DNA of 60,393 nt from a virus, in the IMG/VR virus record IMGVR_UViG_3300021092_001988, positions 1 through 60,393 of that record. The stretch is one strand, 5' to 3'. Within the stretch, counting starts at the first letter, position 1; each line of letters begins with the position of its first letter. The notes beneath the pieces are model-generated. The model ran no database searches. It saw only the letters and a program-made list of their open reading frames with translations, and was not told the origin of the DNA. Positions 16,545-25,434 of the stretch are shown piece by piece. Position numbers and translations under genes: made by a program.

Positions 16545-17288
16545 ATGAGCAAATTTACAGAAGTATTAAAAGCATGTAGTAATTTTAAAAAAACAACATA
16601 CTATTGGGACCACAATATTTTAACGCACGAGGAAAATAGTATTAGAAATTACCCCGCACCTTGGATTACAAAAACCGTAGAGTTATTGAAAATAATTGAA
16701 GGTAATGTTATCGTTGAAATTGGTTCAACAAGAAGAGAATTGACTCAGAGTTGTATTTCTTATCATAATAACTCAATGAAATTGGAAAGTAAAGACGCTC
16801 CCCCATGTTGTCAAGATGGTCATTCAACTTATTTTTGGGTTAGAGAAGGTTTTGAAGTACATACGGTTGATATCGACCAAATGTGTAAACAAGAAATTGA
16901 GAGTTCTTATGAACATCACATTAAAGAACCAATACCAAGTAATTTACATATGCACATTCCACATGATGGTATTGAGTTTTTGAAAAATTTCAATAAGAAA
17001 ATTGATTTATTATTTTTAGATGGTTGGGATGTGGGTACTGATAATTTTGCTGAGAAACATTTAGAGGCGTTTATGGCCGCGAAAGATAAATTGGCTGACA
17101 ATCATCTGATTTCAATTGATGACACCGATTTTGATACGGATTTAGGTGGAAAAGACAAATACCTTACACCATATCTATTAGAAAACGGATATATCAAAGT
17201 TCTATGGGGTAGACAAACTGTTTTTGTAAAAAATTCTGATTTAGAAAATAATAAAACGGGTCTTTTTTCTAAATTATTTGGTAATTAA
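16545..17288 (+). CDS. SAM-dependent methyltransferase (class I)
   Basis: A 247-residue protein. VIVEIGSTRRELTQS near residue 50 is the glycine-poor motif I region, EVHTVDIDQ is the strand-2 acidic motif, and IDLLFLDGWDVGTDNFAEKH followed by LISIDDTDFD resembles Methyltransf_24-type enzymes of polysaccharide clusters. It may methylate a sugar made or attached by neighbouring enzymes. It starts four bases after the glycosyltransferase stop, and its own stop overlaps the next ATG. Confidence 0.65.
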   Translation: MSKFTEVLKACSNFKKTTYYWDHNILTHEENSIRNYPAPWITKTVELLKIIEGNVIVEIGSTRRELTQSCISYHNNSMKLESKDAPPCCQDGHSTYFWVREGFEVHTVDIDQMCKQEIESSYEHHIKEPIPSNLHMHIPHDGIEFLKNFNKKIDLLFLDGWDVGTDNFAEKHLEAFMAAKDKLADNHLISIDDTDFDTDLGGKDKYLTPYLLENGYIKVLWGRQTVFVKNSDLENNKTGLFSKLFGN

Positions 17289-18322
17289 TGTCGTCAATCA
17301 AAAAAATAGAATTTTATTTAGATTTTCCTCAAGTTACGGGGGTTGACGGGTTTAGTGAATTCGACGCAGACGATATTAAAAATCCCGACATTACATACGA
17401 TGGTGTAGAATATATGCATCAAATATGTCCCATAGAAATTCTTAGAAGTTTAATTAAAAAATATCCAGAAATTGAATTCATACCAATTAATACAAGATTA
17501 ATAAACAAAGATTGTTGTTGCCCCGCATATGGTATTGCCACACCTGTCATAAAAAATCCAAAAACGGGAAAGTTTATGATAATATCGTATTGCGATAGGG
17601 GGTATTATATAACAAAGGGCGAATCGCCTTGGGGTTGGGATTTAGATAATTGTGTTGATGTGTTTCAACCTGTGGGCATTAATTTTGATGTCGTACATTA
17701 TAAACCAATGATACCATTTGATTGTACCGATGAAGAGGGGTATAAAAAAAATTGTTTGGAATATGTCTACACACCGTGTACCATGTCAACATATTTTAAA
17801 AGTGGTATGATTGAAATTGAAAAGTTATACAATAGGGTCGATAGGAAAATACCCGAAAAATTGTTTTTAAGAGGTGGTAATGCCCCGTTTAGGGAATACT
17901 TGAGACATTTTGATGATAGGTTTAACATTTTTTATCCCGATAGGTTAACGGGTGATGAATTTATGATAGAACTTTCACAATATTCTATCATTATGGACGT
18001 AAACTCAGTGGTAGAAATATCAGGTCGTTTAATTGACGGTATGGGTTTGGGTTGTGCGGTTATAAGACCTGAATTAGCTATTCAATATCATAATAAATTG
18101 ATTCCTAATTATCATTATGCTAAAGTTGATTGTGATGATTTGTCTGATTTTCCCAGATTAGCGAACGCTTATATTGAAAAATTTGAAGAATTAAAAAACA
18201 AACCGAAATTGGTAGAATTTATTGGTCAAAATGGTAGAAAATGGTATGAGGAAAATTCAAGATTAGATTCTTATTCAAAACTATTTGTTGATGAATTAAT
18301 AAACTTAGATAAACTTTTATAG
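17288..18322 (+). CDS. Putative GT-B-type glycosyltransferase
   Basis: A 344-residue protein without membrane segments. The C-terminal half has PEKLFLRGGNAPFREYLRHF, IIMDVNSVVEISGRLIDGMG and GCAVIRPEL, which look like the nucleotide-sugar binding half of GT-B enzymes (Glyco_trans_1-like: G...R..E.m..G..vi). The N-terminal half has a run of Cys (KDCCCPAYG). The family assignment is tentative. It overlaps the previous gene by one base and shares its last base with the GTG start of the next. Confidence 0.5.
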   Translation: MSSIKKIEFYLDFPQVTGVDGFSEFDADDIKNPDITYDGVEYMHQICPIEILRSLIKKYPEIEFIPINTRLINKDCCCPAYGIATPVIKNPKTGKFMIISYCDRGYYITKGESPWGWDLDNCVDVFQPVGINFDVVHYKPMIPFDCTDEEGYKKNCLEYVYTPCTMSTYFKSGMIEIEKLYNRVDRKIPEKLFLRGGNAPFREYLRHFDDRFNIFYPDRLTGDEFMIELSQYSIIMDVNSVVEISGRLIDGMGLGCAVIRPELAIQYHNKLIPNYHYAKVDCDDLSDFPRLANAYIEKFEELKNKPKLVEFIGQNGRKWYEENSRLDSYSKLFVDELINLDKLL

Positions 18323-18951
18323 TGAATTATAAAAAATATGAAAAAATATGGGTAATCGGTGATTCGCATTCAAACACTTTTCATATTGGTCACCCAAAAA
18401 TAGGGACACTAAACGTTGGACCAATAACCATGCATAGAGTTGGTAGAGATGGTTTAGAAGAAAACTTTGATAACTATTACATTCCGAGAGGTGAAGTTTC
18501 AAGAGAAGGTTTGTGGGTGTTGGCGTTTGGTGAAATAGATTGTCGATGTCATTTATGGAATCAGATTAATGTGAACGGTAGAAATGAAGATGAAGTAATA
18601 AACACATTAGTTTCAAACTATTTTGAATCAATTAAAAACGCAAATTATCATGAAATTGCAATAATGAGTGTCGTTCCCACAATAAGGTATCTCACAGGTA
18701 ATTATGACCATAGTCGATTCCAAGAACAATACCCTGTAATTGGATTAGACAGTGATAGATTACGTTACGTTCAAAAAATAAATGATTTATTAAAAGAAAA
18801 ATGTAAAGAAAATAACTACCCATACATTGATGTACATTCATTATACTGTGATAACGAAGGTTACATGGTAAAAGAATGGTCAGATGGTGAAGTACATATA
18901 ACTGATAGAGATAGACTATTTGATTTTTTTGAAAAAATGGGATTACTATAA
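18322..18951 (+). CDS. SGNH-hydrolase-like protein
   Basis: A 209-residue protein starting at GTG. The N-terminus reads IWVIGDSHSNTF, the GDS(H/x) block I of SGNH/GDSL esterases, with LAFGEIDCR as a block III-like strand, and a C-terminal D..H (SDGEVHITD). In sugar clusters such enzymes often add or remove acyl groups. The catalytic Ser in GDSH and His near the end are visible. It is placed between a glycosyltransferase and an FkbM methyltransferase. Confidence 0.6.
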   Translation: MNYKKYEKIWVIGDSHSNTFHIGHPKIGTLNVGPITMHRVGRDGLEENFDNYYIPRGEVSREGLWVLAFGEIDCRCHLWNQINVNGRNEDEVINTLVSNYFESIKNANYHEIAIMSVVPTIRYLTGNYDHSRFQEQYPVIGLDSDRLRYVQKINDLLKEKCKENNYPYIDVHSLYCDNEGYMVKEWSDGEVHITDRDRLFDFFEKMGLL

Positions 18952-18968
18952 TTAAAGATAAAGAAAAA

Positions 18969-19754
18969 ATGATTGAGCAATTAAAATTATACGACGTTAA
19001 GTCACCCAAAGTTAGATTGGGAAATGAATGGGATGGTGGTTATGTTGCTCCCCAAATAATATTAGATTCAAGTGCAGCATTATTCTCTTATGGAGTTGGT
19101 TCTGATATTTCATTTGAAATTGATTACGTAAGAAAAACTAATAAACCTTCATTCTCATATGACCACACAGTGGAAGGTGCGGGTATTCCTCATGATTTAC
19201 AACACCTAATGGTGTTTAAAAAAGAGGGTTTGTCTTACCAAAAAGAAACCGATTTAGATACATTCTTTGCTCACTATGAACAGAGTGGCATTAAAGAACA
19301 AGTTTTTTTAAAAATGGATATTGAGGGTGCAGAATTCCCCTTCTTTTTAAATTCTGATATAAAAAGATTATCAGAAATCGTAACGGGAATTGTTGTGGAG
19401 TTTCACCCAATTGACAACCCAAGATTACTACAAGAGTATTTTGACGTACTTAAAAAAATTAACGAATATTTTTATCATTGTCATATTCATTGTAACAATT
19501 ATGCGGGTTCATCTCCATACTCAGAATATGGACTTGATATTACTTTACCACACATATTGGAAATGACGTTCATAAATAAAACACTGGTCGCGAATAATAA
19601 GTCGACTCTAAGTAGATTTTTAGACACTTTTAAAAGTGGTAAAAAAGTTGATTTAGATATGAACAATTACCCAAATCCCGAATATGATAGAAAAAACGAT
19701 TTAAATAGACCCGAACATTCTTTAGATTTTATAAAATTAATAAACAAACTATAA
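18969..19754 (+). CDS. FkbM-family methyltransferase
   Basis: A 261-residue protein. VRLGNEWDGGYVAP near the start and VFLKMDIEGAEFPFF around residue 115 are the signature of FkbM/Methyltransf_21 enzymes, where DIEGAE is highly conserved. It uses SAM to O-methylate sugars or related molecules. No signal peptide is visible. The gene follows the SGNH-like gene by 17 bases and ends one base before the next glycosyltransferase ATG. Confidence 0.75.
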   Translation: MIEQLKLYDVKSPKVRLGNEWDGGYVAPQIILDSSAALFSYGVGSDISFEIDYVRKTNKPSFSYDHTVEGAGIPHDLQHLMVFKKEGLSYQKETDLDTFFAHYEQSGIKEQVFLKMDIEGAEFPFFLNSDIKRLSEIVTGIVVEFHPIDNPRLLQEYFDVLKKINEYFYHCHIHCNNYAGSSPYSEYGLDITLPHILEMTFINKTLVANNKSTLSRFLDTFKSGKKVDLDMNNYPNPEYDRKNDLNRPEHSLDFIKLINKL

Positions 19755-19755
19755 C

Positions 19756-20607
19756 ATGATTTACATTTCACTTACAACAGTACCTAAAAGAATAAATCTT
19801 TGGGATTCATTTAAAGAAAATCTGACCTCTCTTTTGAATCAGAAGACAGATAAAGATTACAAAGTATTGTTAAATATACCATACAAGTATAAAAATAATA
19901 ACGATGAAGAATACATCATCTCAAATGACTTAATTGATTTTGTAAATAAAAATTCTAAATTAATAATTAATCGCGTTGAGAAAGATTATGGTCCCGTGGT
20001 TAAAATTACAGGAGCGTTACTCTATATCACAAATCCCGACGACATAATGATTGTTTGTGATGATGACCATGTTTACCACGAAGACATGTTAGAATACCAT
20101 TTAAAAAAGATGTCTCAATACCCTGAAGCTATGATTTGTTTCAGGGGTGATAATTGTATTGAAAAAAGAGAGTGGTTAGACAGTGATGGTATTGTTAAAT
20201 ATACCTTAAGTCCTACACATTTTTATTTCCCAATAAAATACGATGGTCAAGTTATTCAACCCGGTCATTGGCATTCGGTATCTTATCTAAGAAATTACTT
20301 TAGTGATGATTTTATGGATGAATCATTTTTATCCATGGCAACAAATGATGATGTATTAACAGGTTATTATTTTAGATTAAGGGAAAGACCATATATTGTT
20401 GCAACTTGGGAAAATGAGACGGACTGGAGGTCTGTAAACAATAATGGAAGAGGTTCACATTCTTTCCCAATCGTAAGACAGATATTATTTCCTGATTCGG
20501 GATTTAATGAGTTTAGAGCTCAATGCGGTCACCATATGGGTTATATGCATGATAGAATTTTTGATGAATTTACCCAAAATAACAATAAAATTTACACTCA
20601 AAAATAA
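19756..20607 (+). CDS. GT-A-type glycosyltransferase, copy A
   Basis: A 283-residue protein starting MIYISLTTVPKRIN. A DDD motif (MIVCDDDHVYHEDML) near residue 100 is the metal/nucleotide-sugar binding acidic cluster. Later MATNDDVLTGYYF resembles the acceptor-side Asp motif of GT-A enzymes. It is a clear paralogue of the next gene (same LTT(V/I)P start, DDD, NDDV). Sugar and acceptor are unknown. Confidence 0.7.
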   Translation: MIYISLTTVPKRINLWDSFKENLTSLLNQKTDKDYKVLLNIPYKYKNNNDEEYIISNDLIDFVNKNSKLIINRVEKDYGPVVKITGALLYITNPDDIMIVCDDDHVYHEDMLEYHLKKMSQYPEAMICFRGDNCIEKREWLDSDGIVKYTLSPTHFYFPIKYDGQVIQPGHWHSVSYLRNYFSDDFMDESFLSMATNDDVLTGYYFRLRERPYIVATWENETDWRSVNNNGRGSHSFPIVRQILFPDSGFNEFRAQCGHHMGYMHDRIFDEFTQNNNKIYTQK

Positions 20608-20610
20608 ATT

Positions 20611-21456
20611 ATGTCAATTCTGAATACAATTAAAAATTTAATTATGAAACATAAGAGAAGAGTTATCGTAACATTAACAACAATCCCATCAAGACTTTCG
20701 GCGGAATATGATACAGGGATAAAAAGTAATATTAAATCATTAATAGAACAAGAATATAATGGTGAATATGAAATACATTTAAACGTACCGTCTGTAAGTA
20801 AATTAACCGGTGAACCTTACGTTATACCAGAATGGATGAAAGAGTTGTCACAACAACATCCTAAATTTAAAATTTTTGAAGGTTTAGATGATTTAGGTAC
20901 TATGACAAAGTTAGTTCCCACCTTAAAAAGAGTTACCGAAAGAGACGCTATTTTGATTGTATGTGATGATGATTTAGTTTATCACCCCAAGATGGTTGAA
21001 GAACAAGTTAAAAATCAAGAAACCTATACTGACACCGCTTGTGGATATGATGGAAGTAGATGTGAGAACCCGAGTGATTTTGATGATGTTAGAAACACTT
21101 TTGTTGTTTCCGTTTATAAAGACGTGTATGTAAAATTTTTACAACACTATAAAACAATTTCTTATCAAAGATATTTTTTCCAAGATGATTTATATAAGGA
21201 GTTTATGGACGTATCATGGAATGATGACGTATCATTTTCTGCATACATGGGTAAACATGGATTTAAGAAATTGGTTAGATTTTACAGTGACGAAGAACCA
21301 CTTATCACCATTGAACAATGGAGAGAAAAAGGTGGTGTCACCACATTTCCAGTAATCAGACATACAACACACGAAGGTATCGAGGGTTGTAACATACACA
21401 GGAATCAAAATATTGACGACAACCACATGAGATTTATTCAATTAGGTTGGATGTAA
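20611..21456 (+). CDS. GT-A-type glycosyltransferase, copy B
   Basis: A 281-residue paralogue of the preceding gene. VIVTLTTIPSRLS at residue 16, LIVCDDDLVYHPKMV near residue 115 and VSWNDDVSFSAYM near residue 205 align with copy A. Duplicated transferases in tandem, also seen at 14-16.5 kb, suggest stepwise assembly of a glycan with similar linkages. It follows copy A after three bases. Confidence 0.7.
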   Translation: MSILNTIKNLIMKHKRRVIVTLTTIPSRLSAEYDTGIKSNIKSLIEQEYNGEYEIHLNVPSVSKLTGEPYVIPEWMKELSQQHPKFKIFEGLDDLGTMTKLVPTLKRVTERDAILIVCDDDLVYHPKMVEEQVKNQETYTDTACGYDGSRCENPSDFDDVRNTFVVSVYKDVYVKFLQHYKTISYQRYFFQDDLYKEFMDVSWNDDVSFSAYMGKHGFKKLVRFYSDEEPLITIEQWREKGGVTTFPVIRHTTHEGIEGCNIHRNQNIDDNHMRFIQLGWM

Positions 21457-21465
21457 AAAAACATT

Positions 21466-22605
21466 ATGAAAAAAATATGGTACGCACCTAATAAGTTTGA
21501 GTCATATGGTGAGGAGGAAATACAAGCGGTTGTTAATTGTTTAAGAGATGGTTGGATTGCCGGATTTGGACCTAAAACGATTGAATTTGAAGAAAGAATT
21601 AGTCGTTTTTTTGGTAAAAAATTCGGTGTTTTTGTGAACAGCGGTTCGTCCGCCTGTTTATTATCATTAGCTTGTTTACAATTAAACAAGGGAACTAAGG
21701 TGATTACACCCTCTTGTACATTTTCAACAACTTTAGCACCTATAATTCAATTAGGTTTAATACCTGTATTTTGTGATGTTGGTATAAACTCTTATGTACC
21801 AACTGTAAGTGAAATAATTTCTTTGGTTGATAATGAAGTTAAAGTCATTATGCTACCAAATCTTATTGGTAACAAACCCAATTGGAAATTATTAAAAGAA
21901 TGTTTAATCGAAATTGGTAGAGGGGATATTATTTTAATTGAGGATTCTGCTGACACTATAACTCACACATTAGAATCGGACATCTCAACAACAAGTTTTT
22001 ACGCTAGTCATGTGATTACAGCTGGTGGTTCGGGGGGTATGGTTATGTTCAATGACACCAAATTAAGAGACGTATGCTTACAATACAGAGATTGGGGAAG
22101 GTTAGGAGATAATTCTGAAATAATGTCTGACAGATTTAACCATTCTGTTGACGGAATTCCTTACGACCACAAATTCTTGTATTCGGTGTTGGGTTATAAT
22201 TTTAAAAGTTCGGAAATGAATGCGGCATTTGGTTTAGTACAATTAGATAGATTTAAAAATTTTGAACAAATAAGACGAAATAATATAGAAAGATACATTA
22301 ATAATTTAAGAGGTGTTGGTGACATTATTTTACCCGATGATTCAATAAAACCCAATTGGTTGGCTATCCCACTACAAAGTGAGTACAGGTACGATTTACT
22401 TCATTTCTTAGAGGAAAATAATATACAAACAAGAGTAACTTTTGCTGGTAATGTTACAAGACATCCAGCGTATAGAAATTATTTAAAGTCATTTAAAAAC
22501 TCAGACATGATTATGAGAAATGGGTTTTTACTTGGTGCACACCATGGGATGAATATTGATGATGTTGATTACGTGACAGATAAAATTATAAAATTTTTTA
22601 ATTAA
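21466..22605 (+). CDS. DegT/DnrJ/StrS-family PLP enzyme with His at the Lys site (3-dehydratase-like)
   Basis: A 379-residue fold-type I PLP enzyme. SGSSACLLSLACLQL binds the PLP phosphate, TPSCTFSTTLAP and IEDSADTI are typical, and the Schiff-base region reads SFYASHVITAGGSGGMV. In sugar aminotransferases this site has Lys (F.P.K.....GEGG). Here His stands at that position, as in ColD and RfbH, the PLP-dependent 3-dehydratases that make 3,6-dideoxyhexose precursors. Length matches ColD. The dehydratase call is by this residue and needs alignment. Its stop overlaps the next ATG. Confidence 0.7.
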   Translation: MKKIWYAPNKFESYGEEEIQAVVNCLRDGWIAGFGPKTIEFEERISRFFGKKFGVFVNSGSSACLLSLACLQLNKGTKVITPSCTFSTTLAPIIQLGLIPVFCDVGINSYVPTVSEIISLVDNEVKVIMLPNLIGNKPNWKLLKECLIEIGRGDIILIEDSADTITHTLESDISTTSFYASHVITAGGSGGMVMFNDTKLRDVCLQYRDWGRLGDNSEIMSDRFNHSVDGIPYDHKFLYSVLGYNFKSSEMNAAFGLVQLDRFKNFEQIRRNNIERYINNLRGVGDIILPDDSIKPNWLAIPLQSEYRYDLLHFLEENNIQTRVTFAGNVTRHPAYRNYLKSFKNSDMIMRNGFLLGAHHGMNIDDVDYVTDKIIKFFN

Positions 22606-23552
22606 TGAAGGTAGTTTACATAACAGGTTGTTTAGGTTTTATTGGTTCTCATATTACAAGAGAATGTCTGAATTTAGGGTGGTATGTTATGGGTGTTGAT
22701 AAAATGACATATGCATCAAATAAAGAATTATTAAAAGAATTTAATGAATATAAAAATTTCACATTTGTTAAAAGTGATATTAATGATTTAAAATTTTTAT
22801 ATGATTGTGACTATGTGATTAATACCGCAGCAGAAACCCACGTTGGTAATTCAATATCAAATAGTAATGAATTTGTCTCAAGTAATATTAATGGTGTCCA
22901 TAATTTATTGGAATTAATTAGAACATATCGTTTAGAAACGTCAAAGACACCTGTTTTATTACATTTTAGTACCGATGAGGTATATGGTGATATACTTAAT
23001 GGTGAACACAATGAAGATGATATCTTAAAACCAAGTAATCCTTATTCTGCAACCAAATCAGCCGCAGACCAATTAATAGTTGCGTGGGGTAGGACGTATA
23101 ACTTACCATATGTAATTATTCGACCAACAAACAATTATGGTGTTGGTCAATACGTTGAAAAACTTATACCAAAAACTTGCAAATATCTAATATTAGGTAG
23201 AAAAATACCTTTACATAACAATGGTTTCCCAATTAGAAATTGGTTACACGCTGAAGATACTGCAAGGGCCGTAATAACAATAATAAATTCAAATAGAGTA
23301 AATGAGATTTTTAATATCTCATCAAATTACGAACAGACAAATTACGAAACCGTGAGTAAAATAGTGAAAATTTACCATGGTAAAGACGACCCAAATGATT
23401 TTATTGATTTAACATATTCCAGACCCGGTATGGATATGAGATATTCATTAAACGATTCTAAAATGAGGTCATTAGGTTGGACACCATTGAAAAATTTTGA
23501 TGATGAAATAATAAAAATAGTAGAATATTATAAAAATAAATTTATATGGTAG
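22605..23552 (+). CDS. dTDP-glucose 4,6-dehydratase-like SDR (RmlB type)
   Basis: A 315-residue extended SDR. GCLGFIGSHI is the NAD-binding glycine motif, NTAAETHVGNSI matches the RmlB AAESHVDRSI block, STDEVYGD and NPYSATKSAADQL hold the catalytic residues (T-D-E, Y...K), and RPTNNYGVGQY is typical. It removes water from a nucleotide-activated hexose to give a 4-keto-6-deoxy sugar, the usual substrate for the PLP enzyme encoded just upstream. The two genes overlap by one base. Confidence 0.85.
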   Translation: MKVVYITGCLGFIGSHITRECLNLGWYVMGVDKMTYASNKELLKEFNEYKNFTFVKSDINDLKFLYDCDYVINTAAETHVGNSISNSNEFVSSNINGVHNLLELIRTYRLETSKTPVLLHFSTDEVYGDILNGEHNEDDILKPSNPYSATKSAADQLIVAWGRTYNLPYVIIRPTNNYGVGQYVEKLIPKTCKYLILGRKIPLHNNGFPIRNWLHAEDTARAVITIINSNRVNEIFNISSNYEQTNYETVSKIVKIYHGKDDPNDFIDLTYSRPGMDMRYSLNDSKMRSLGWTPLKNFDDEIIKIVEYYKNKFIW

Positions 23553-24169
23553 AGCTAAAGAAACGAATAGTTGAAATCGCCTATAAACATAAATTAGGTC
23601 ATCTTGGTAGTTATTTCTCAGCACTAGAAATAATTGATAGTATCTATCAAAAAATGAATAAAGATGATATATTCATCTTATCATCAGGCCATGCCGCATT
23701 AGCATTATACGTTTGCTTGGAAAAATATAGAGGACAAGATGCTGAAGCATTATTTTTAAAACATGGTGGACACCCACATTGGGATGAAGAAGCGGGTATA
23801 TGTTGCTCAACAGGTAGTTTGGGTTTAGGTATTACTATTGCCCTAGGAAGAGCAATTGCTAATCTAAATAGAAAAGTATATGTGTTATTAAGTGATGGTG
23901 AGTGTGCTGAAGGTAGTGTTTGGGAATCTCTTAAAACCATAGTTGAACAAAACATTACAAACATTGAGGTACATGTTAACGTAAATGGATATGCAGCTTA
24001 TAGAGAAGTAGACGTTGAATATTTGACAAATAGATTAAAATCATTTCTATCTAATATTAATATCCATTACACTACAGTAGAACATTTTTCATTTCTTAAA
24101 GGATTAAATGCTCACTACCATATAATGAAAGAAAATGATTACCAAACAGCATTAGAACAATTATTATGA
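23546..24169 (+). CDS. Transketolase-like subunit 1 (TPP-binding half)
   Basis: A 207-residue protein equal to the N-terminal domain of transketolase. Motifs: HKLGHLGSYFSALEIID, ILSSGHAALALY, TGSLGLGITIALG, and LSDGECAEGSVWE, the GDGE-type TPP/metal motif with Ser for the first Gly; a downstream VNVNGY supplies the Asn. It ends where a split transketolase would end. The next gene carries the second half. Together they would move a two-carbon unit, possibly onto a sugar. It overlaps the neighbouring genes at both ends. Confidence 0.75.
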   Translation: MVELKKRIVEIAYKHKLGHLGSYFSALEIIDSIYQKMNKDDIFILSSGHAALALYVCLEKYRGQDAEALFLKHGGHPHWDEEAGICCSTGSLGLGITIALGRAIANLNRKVYVLLSDGECAEGSVWESLKTIVEQNITNIEVHVNVNGYAAYREVDVEYLTNRLKSFLSNINIHYTTVEHFSFLKGLNAHYHIMKENDYQTALEQLL

Positions 24170-24642
24170 GACGAGAATTTGCTAAATTATTGCTTAATGA
24201 AATGAAATCTAATCCTGATATTTATCTTATTACAGGTGATTTAGGTTATGGTTTATGGGATGACATTATGAATATATTTCCTGATAGATTTTTTAATGTG
24301 GGGTCATCTGAAATGGCTATGATGGGCATAGCTATTGGACTAGCGATGGAAAATAAAATACCATTTGTATATTCAATTACACCGTTTGCTATTTATAGAC
24401 CATTTGAAATGATTAGAAATTACGTTAATCATGAAAATATTCCTGTAAAGATATTAGGTGGTGGTAGAAATGAAGATTATGGTTATTTAGGATTCTCACA
24501 TTGGGCTAGTGAAGATTTAGCTGCTCTAAGCATATTTGAAAATCTTAAATTATTTAAACCACATACTCAGGATGAATTAGAAAATGATTTTAATTTTGCT
24601 GTTAATAATAATTCTCCTGTTTATATTAATTTAAAAAAATGA
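24166..24642 (+). CDS. Transketolase-like subunit 2 (pyrimidine-binding half), truncated
   Basis: A 158-residue protein like the middle (PYR) domain of transketolase/DXP synthase. ITGDLGYGLWDD and FFNVGSSEMAMMGIAIGLA include the catalytic Glu (SSE) that activates TPP. FVYSITPFAIYRPFEMIRN and GGGRNEDYG follow. The third (C-terminal) domain found in full transketolases is absent. This two-gene, domain-three-less layout is known from sugar-biosynthesis clusters. It overlaps subunit 1 by four bases and the next SDR by four. Confidence 0.75.
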   Translation: MRREFAKLLLNEMKSNPDIYLITGDLGYGLWDDIMNIFPDRFFNVGSSEMAMMGIAIGLAMENKIPFVYSITPFAIYRPFEMIRNYVNHENIPVKILGGGRNEDYGYLGFSHWASEDLAALSIFENLKLFKPHTQDELENDFNFAVNNNSPVYINLKK

Positions 24643-25415
24643 GAATACTAATTACAGGAGCAAATGGATACATAGGTAAATCATTGTTTGAAAGTTTAAA
24701 AAATCAATTTAATGTTGTTGGGATATCGAGAAAAGATTTTGATTTAACCGACTCTTTTGAAACTTTGAAATTTTTTTCAGACAAATATTTCGATGTTGTT
24801 TTACATTGCGCAGTAATTGGAGGAAGTAGACTAAAAAAAGATGATTTTCAAATAATGGATGAGAATTTGAAGATGTATTTTAATCTTTTAGGTTGTAAAA
24901 ATCGGTTTGATAGATTTATTAATTTGGGTTCGGGTGCAGAAATTTTCAATAGTGAGTCACCATATGGTTTAAGTAAAAAAGTTATCCATAATTCCATTTT
25001 AGAAAAAGATAATTTTTTTAATATAAGATTGTTTGCAGTTTTTGATGAAAACGAGATTGACACAAGATTTATAAAGTCGAATATAGTAAGATACATCAAG
25101 GAGGAACCATTTGTTTTATATGAAAATAAAGAAATGGATTTTTTTTATATGGAAGACTTTACAAGGTTGGTAAAATATTTTATCTTTAGTGATAAAGATA
25201 TTCTACCAAAAATTCATGAATGTACTTACAATAAAACCTTTAAAACTATAGAAATTCTACAGATGATAAATAATTTAGGTGAGTTCAAATCACCAACCCT
25301 TAACGACTCTATAATAGGTAAAAAATATTGCGGAAATTTTATTGATTTAGGAATTGAGTATGTTGGATTAGAACAAGGAATAAAAAACACGTATAACAGA
25401 TTACGAAACAAATGA
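24639..25415 (+). CDS. NAD(P)-dependent SDR, GDP-fucose-synthase/RmlD-like
   Basis: A 258-residue SDR. MRILITGANGYIGKSL is the nucleotide-binding motif, DFDLTD follows, INLGSGAEIF and SPYGLSKKVI carry the Ser and YxxxK active site. The size and LHCAVIGG block suggest a fucose-synthase or 4-reductase-like enzyme that completes a deoxysugar. Start at ATG within the ATGA overlap with the upstream gene. The precise substrate is unknown. Confidence 0.7.
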   Translation: MRILITGANGYIGKSLFESLKNQFNVVGISRKDFDLTDSFETLKFFSDKYFDVVLHCAVIGGSRLKKDDFQIMDENLKMYFNLLGCKNRFDRFINLGSGAEIFNSESPYGLSKKVIHNSILEKDNFFNIRLFAVFDENEIDTRFIKSNIVRYIKEEPFVLYENKEMDFFYMEDFTRLVKYFIFSDKDILPKIHECTYNKTFKTIEILQMINNLGEFKSPTLNDSIIGKKYCGNFIDLGIEYVGLEQGIKNTYNRLRNK

Positions 25416-25434
25416 AATAAATAAAGAGTTGGTG

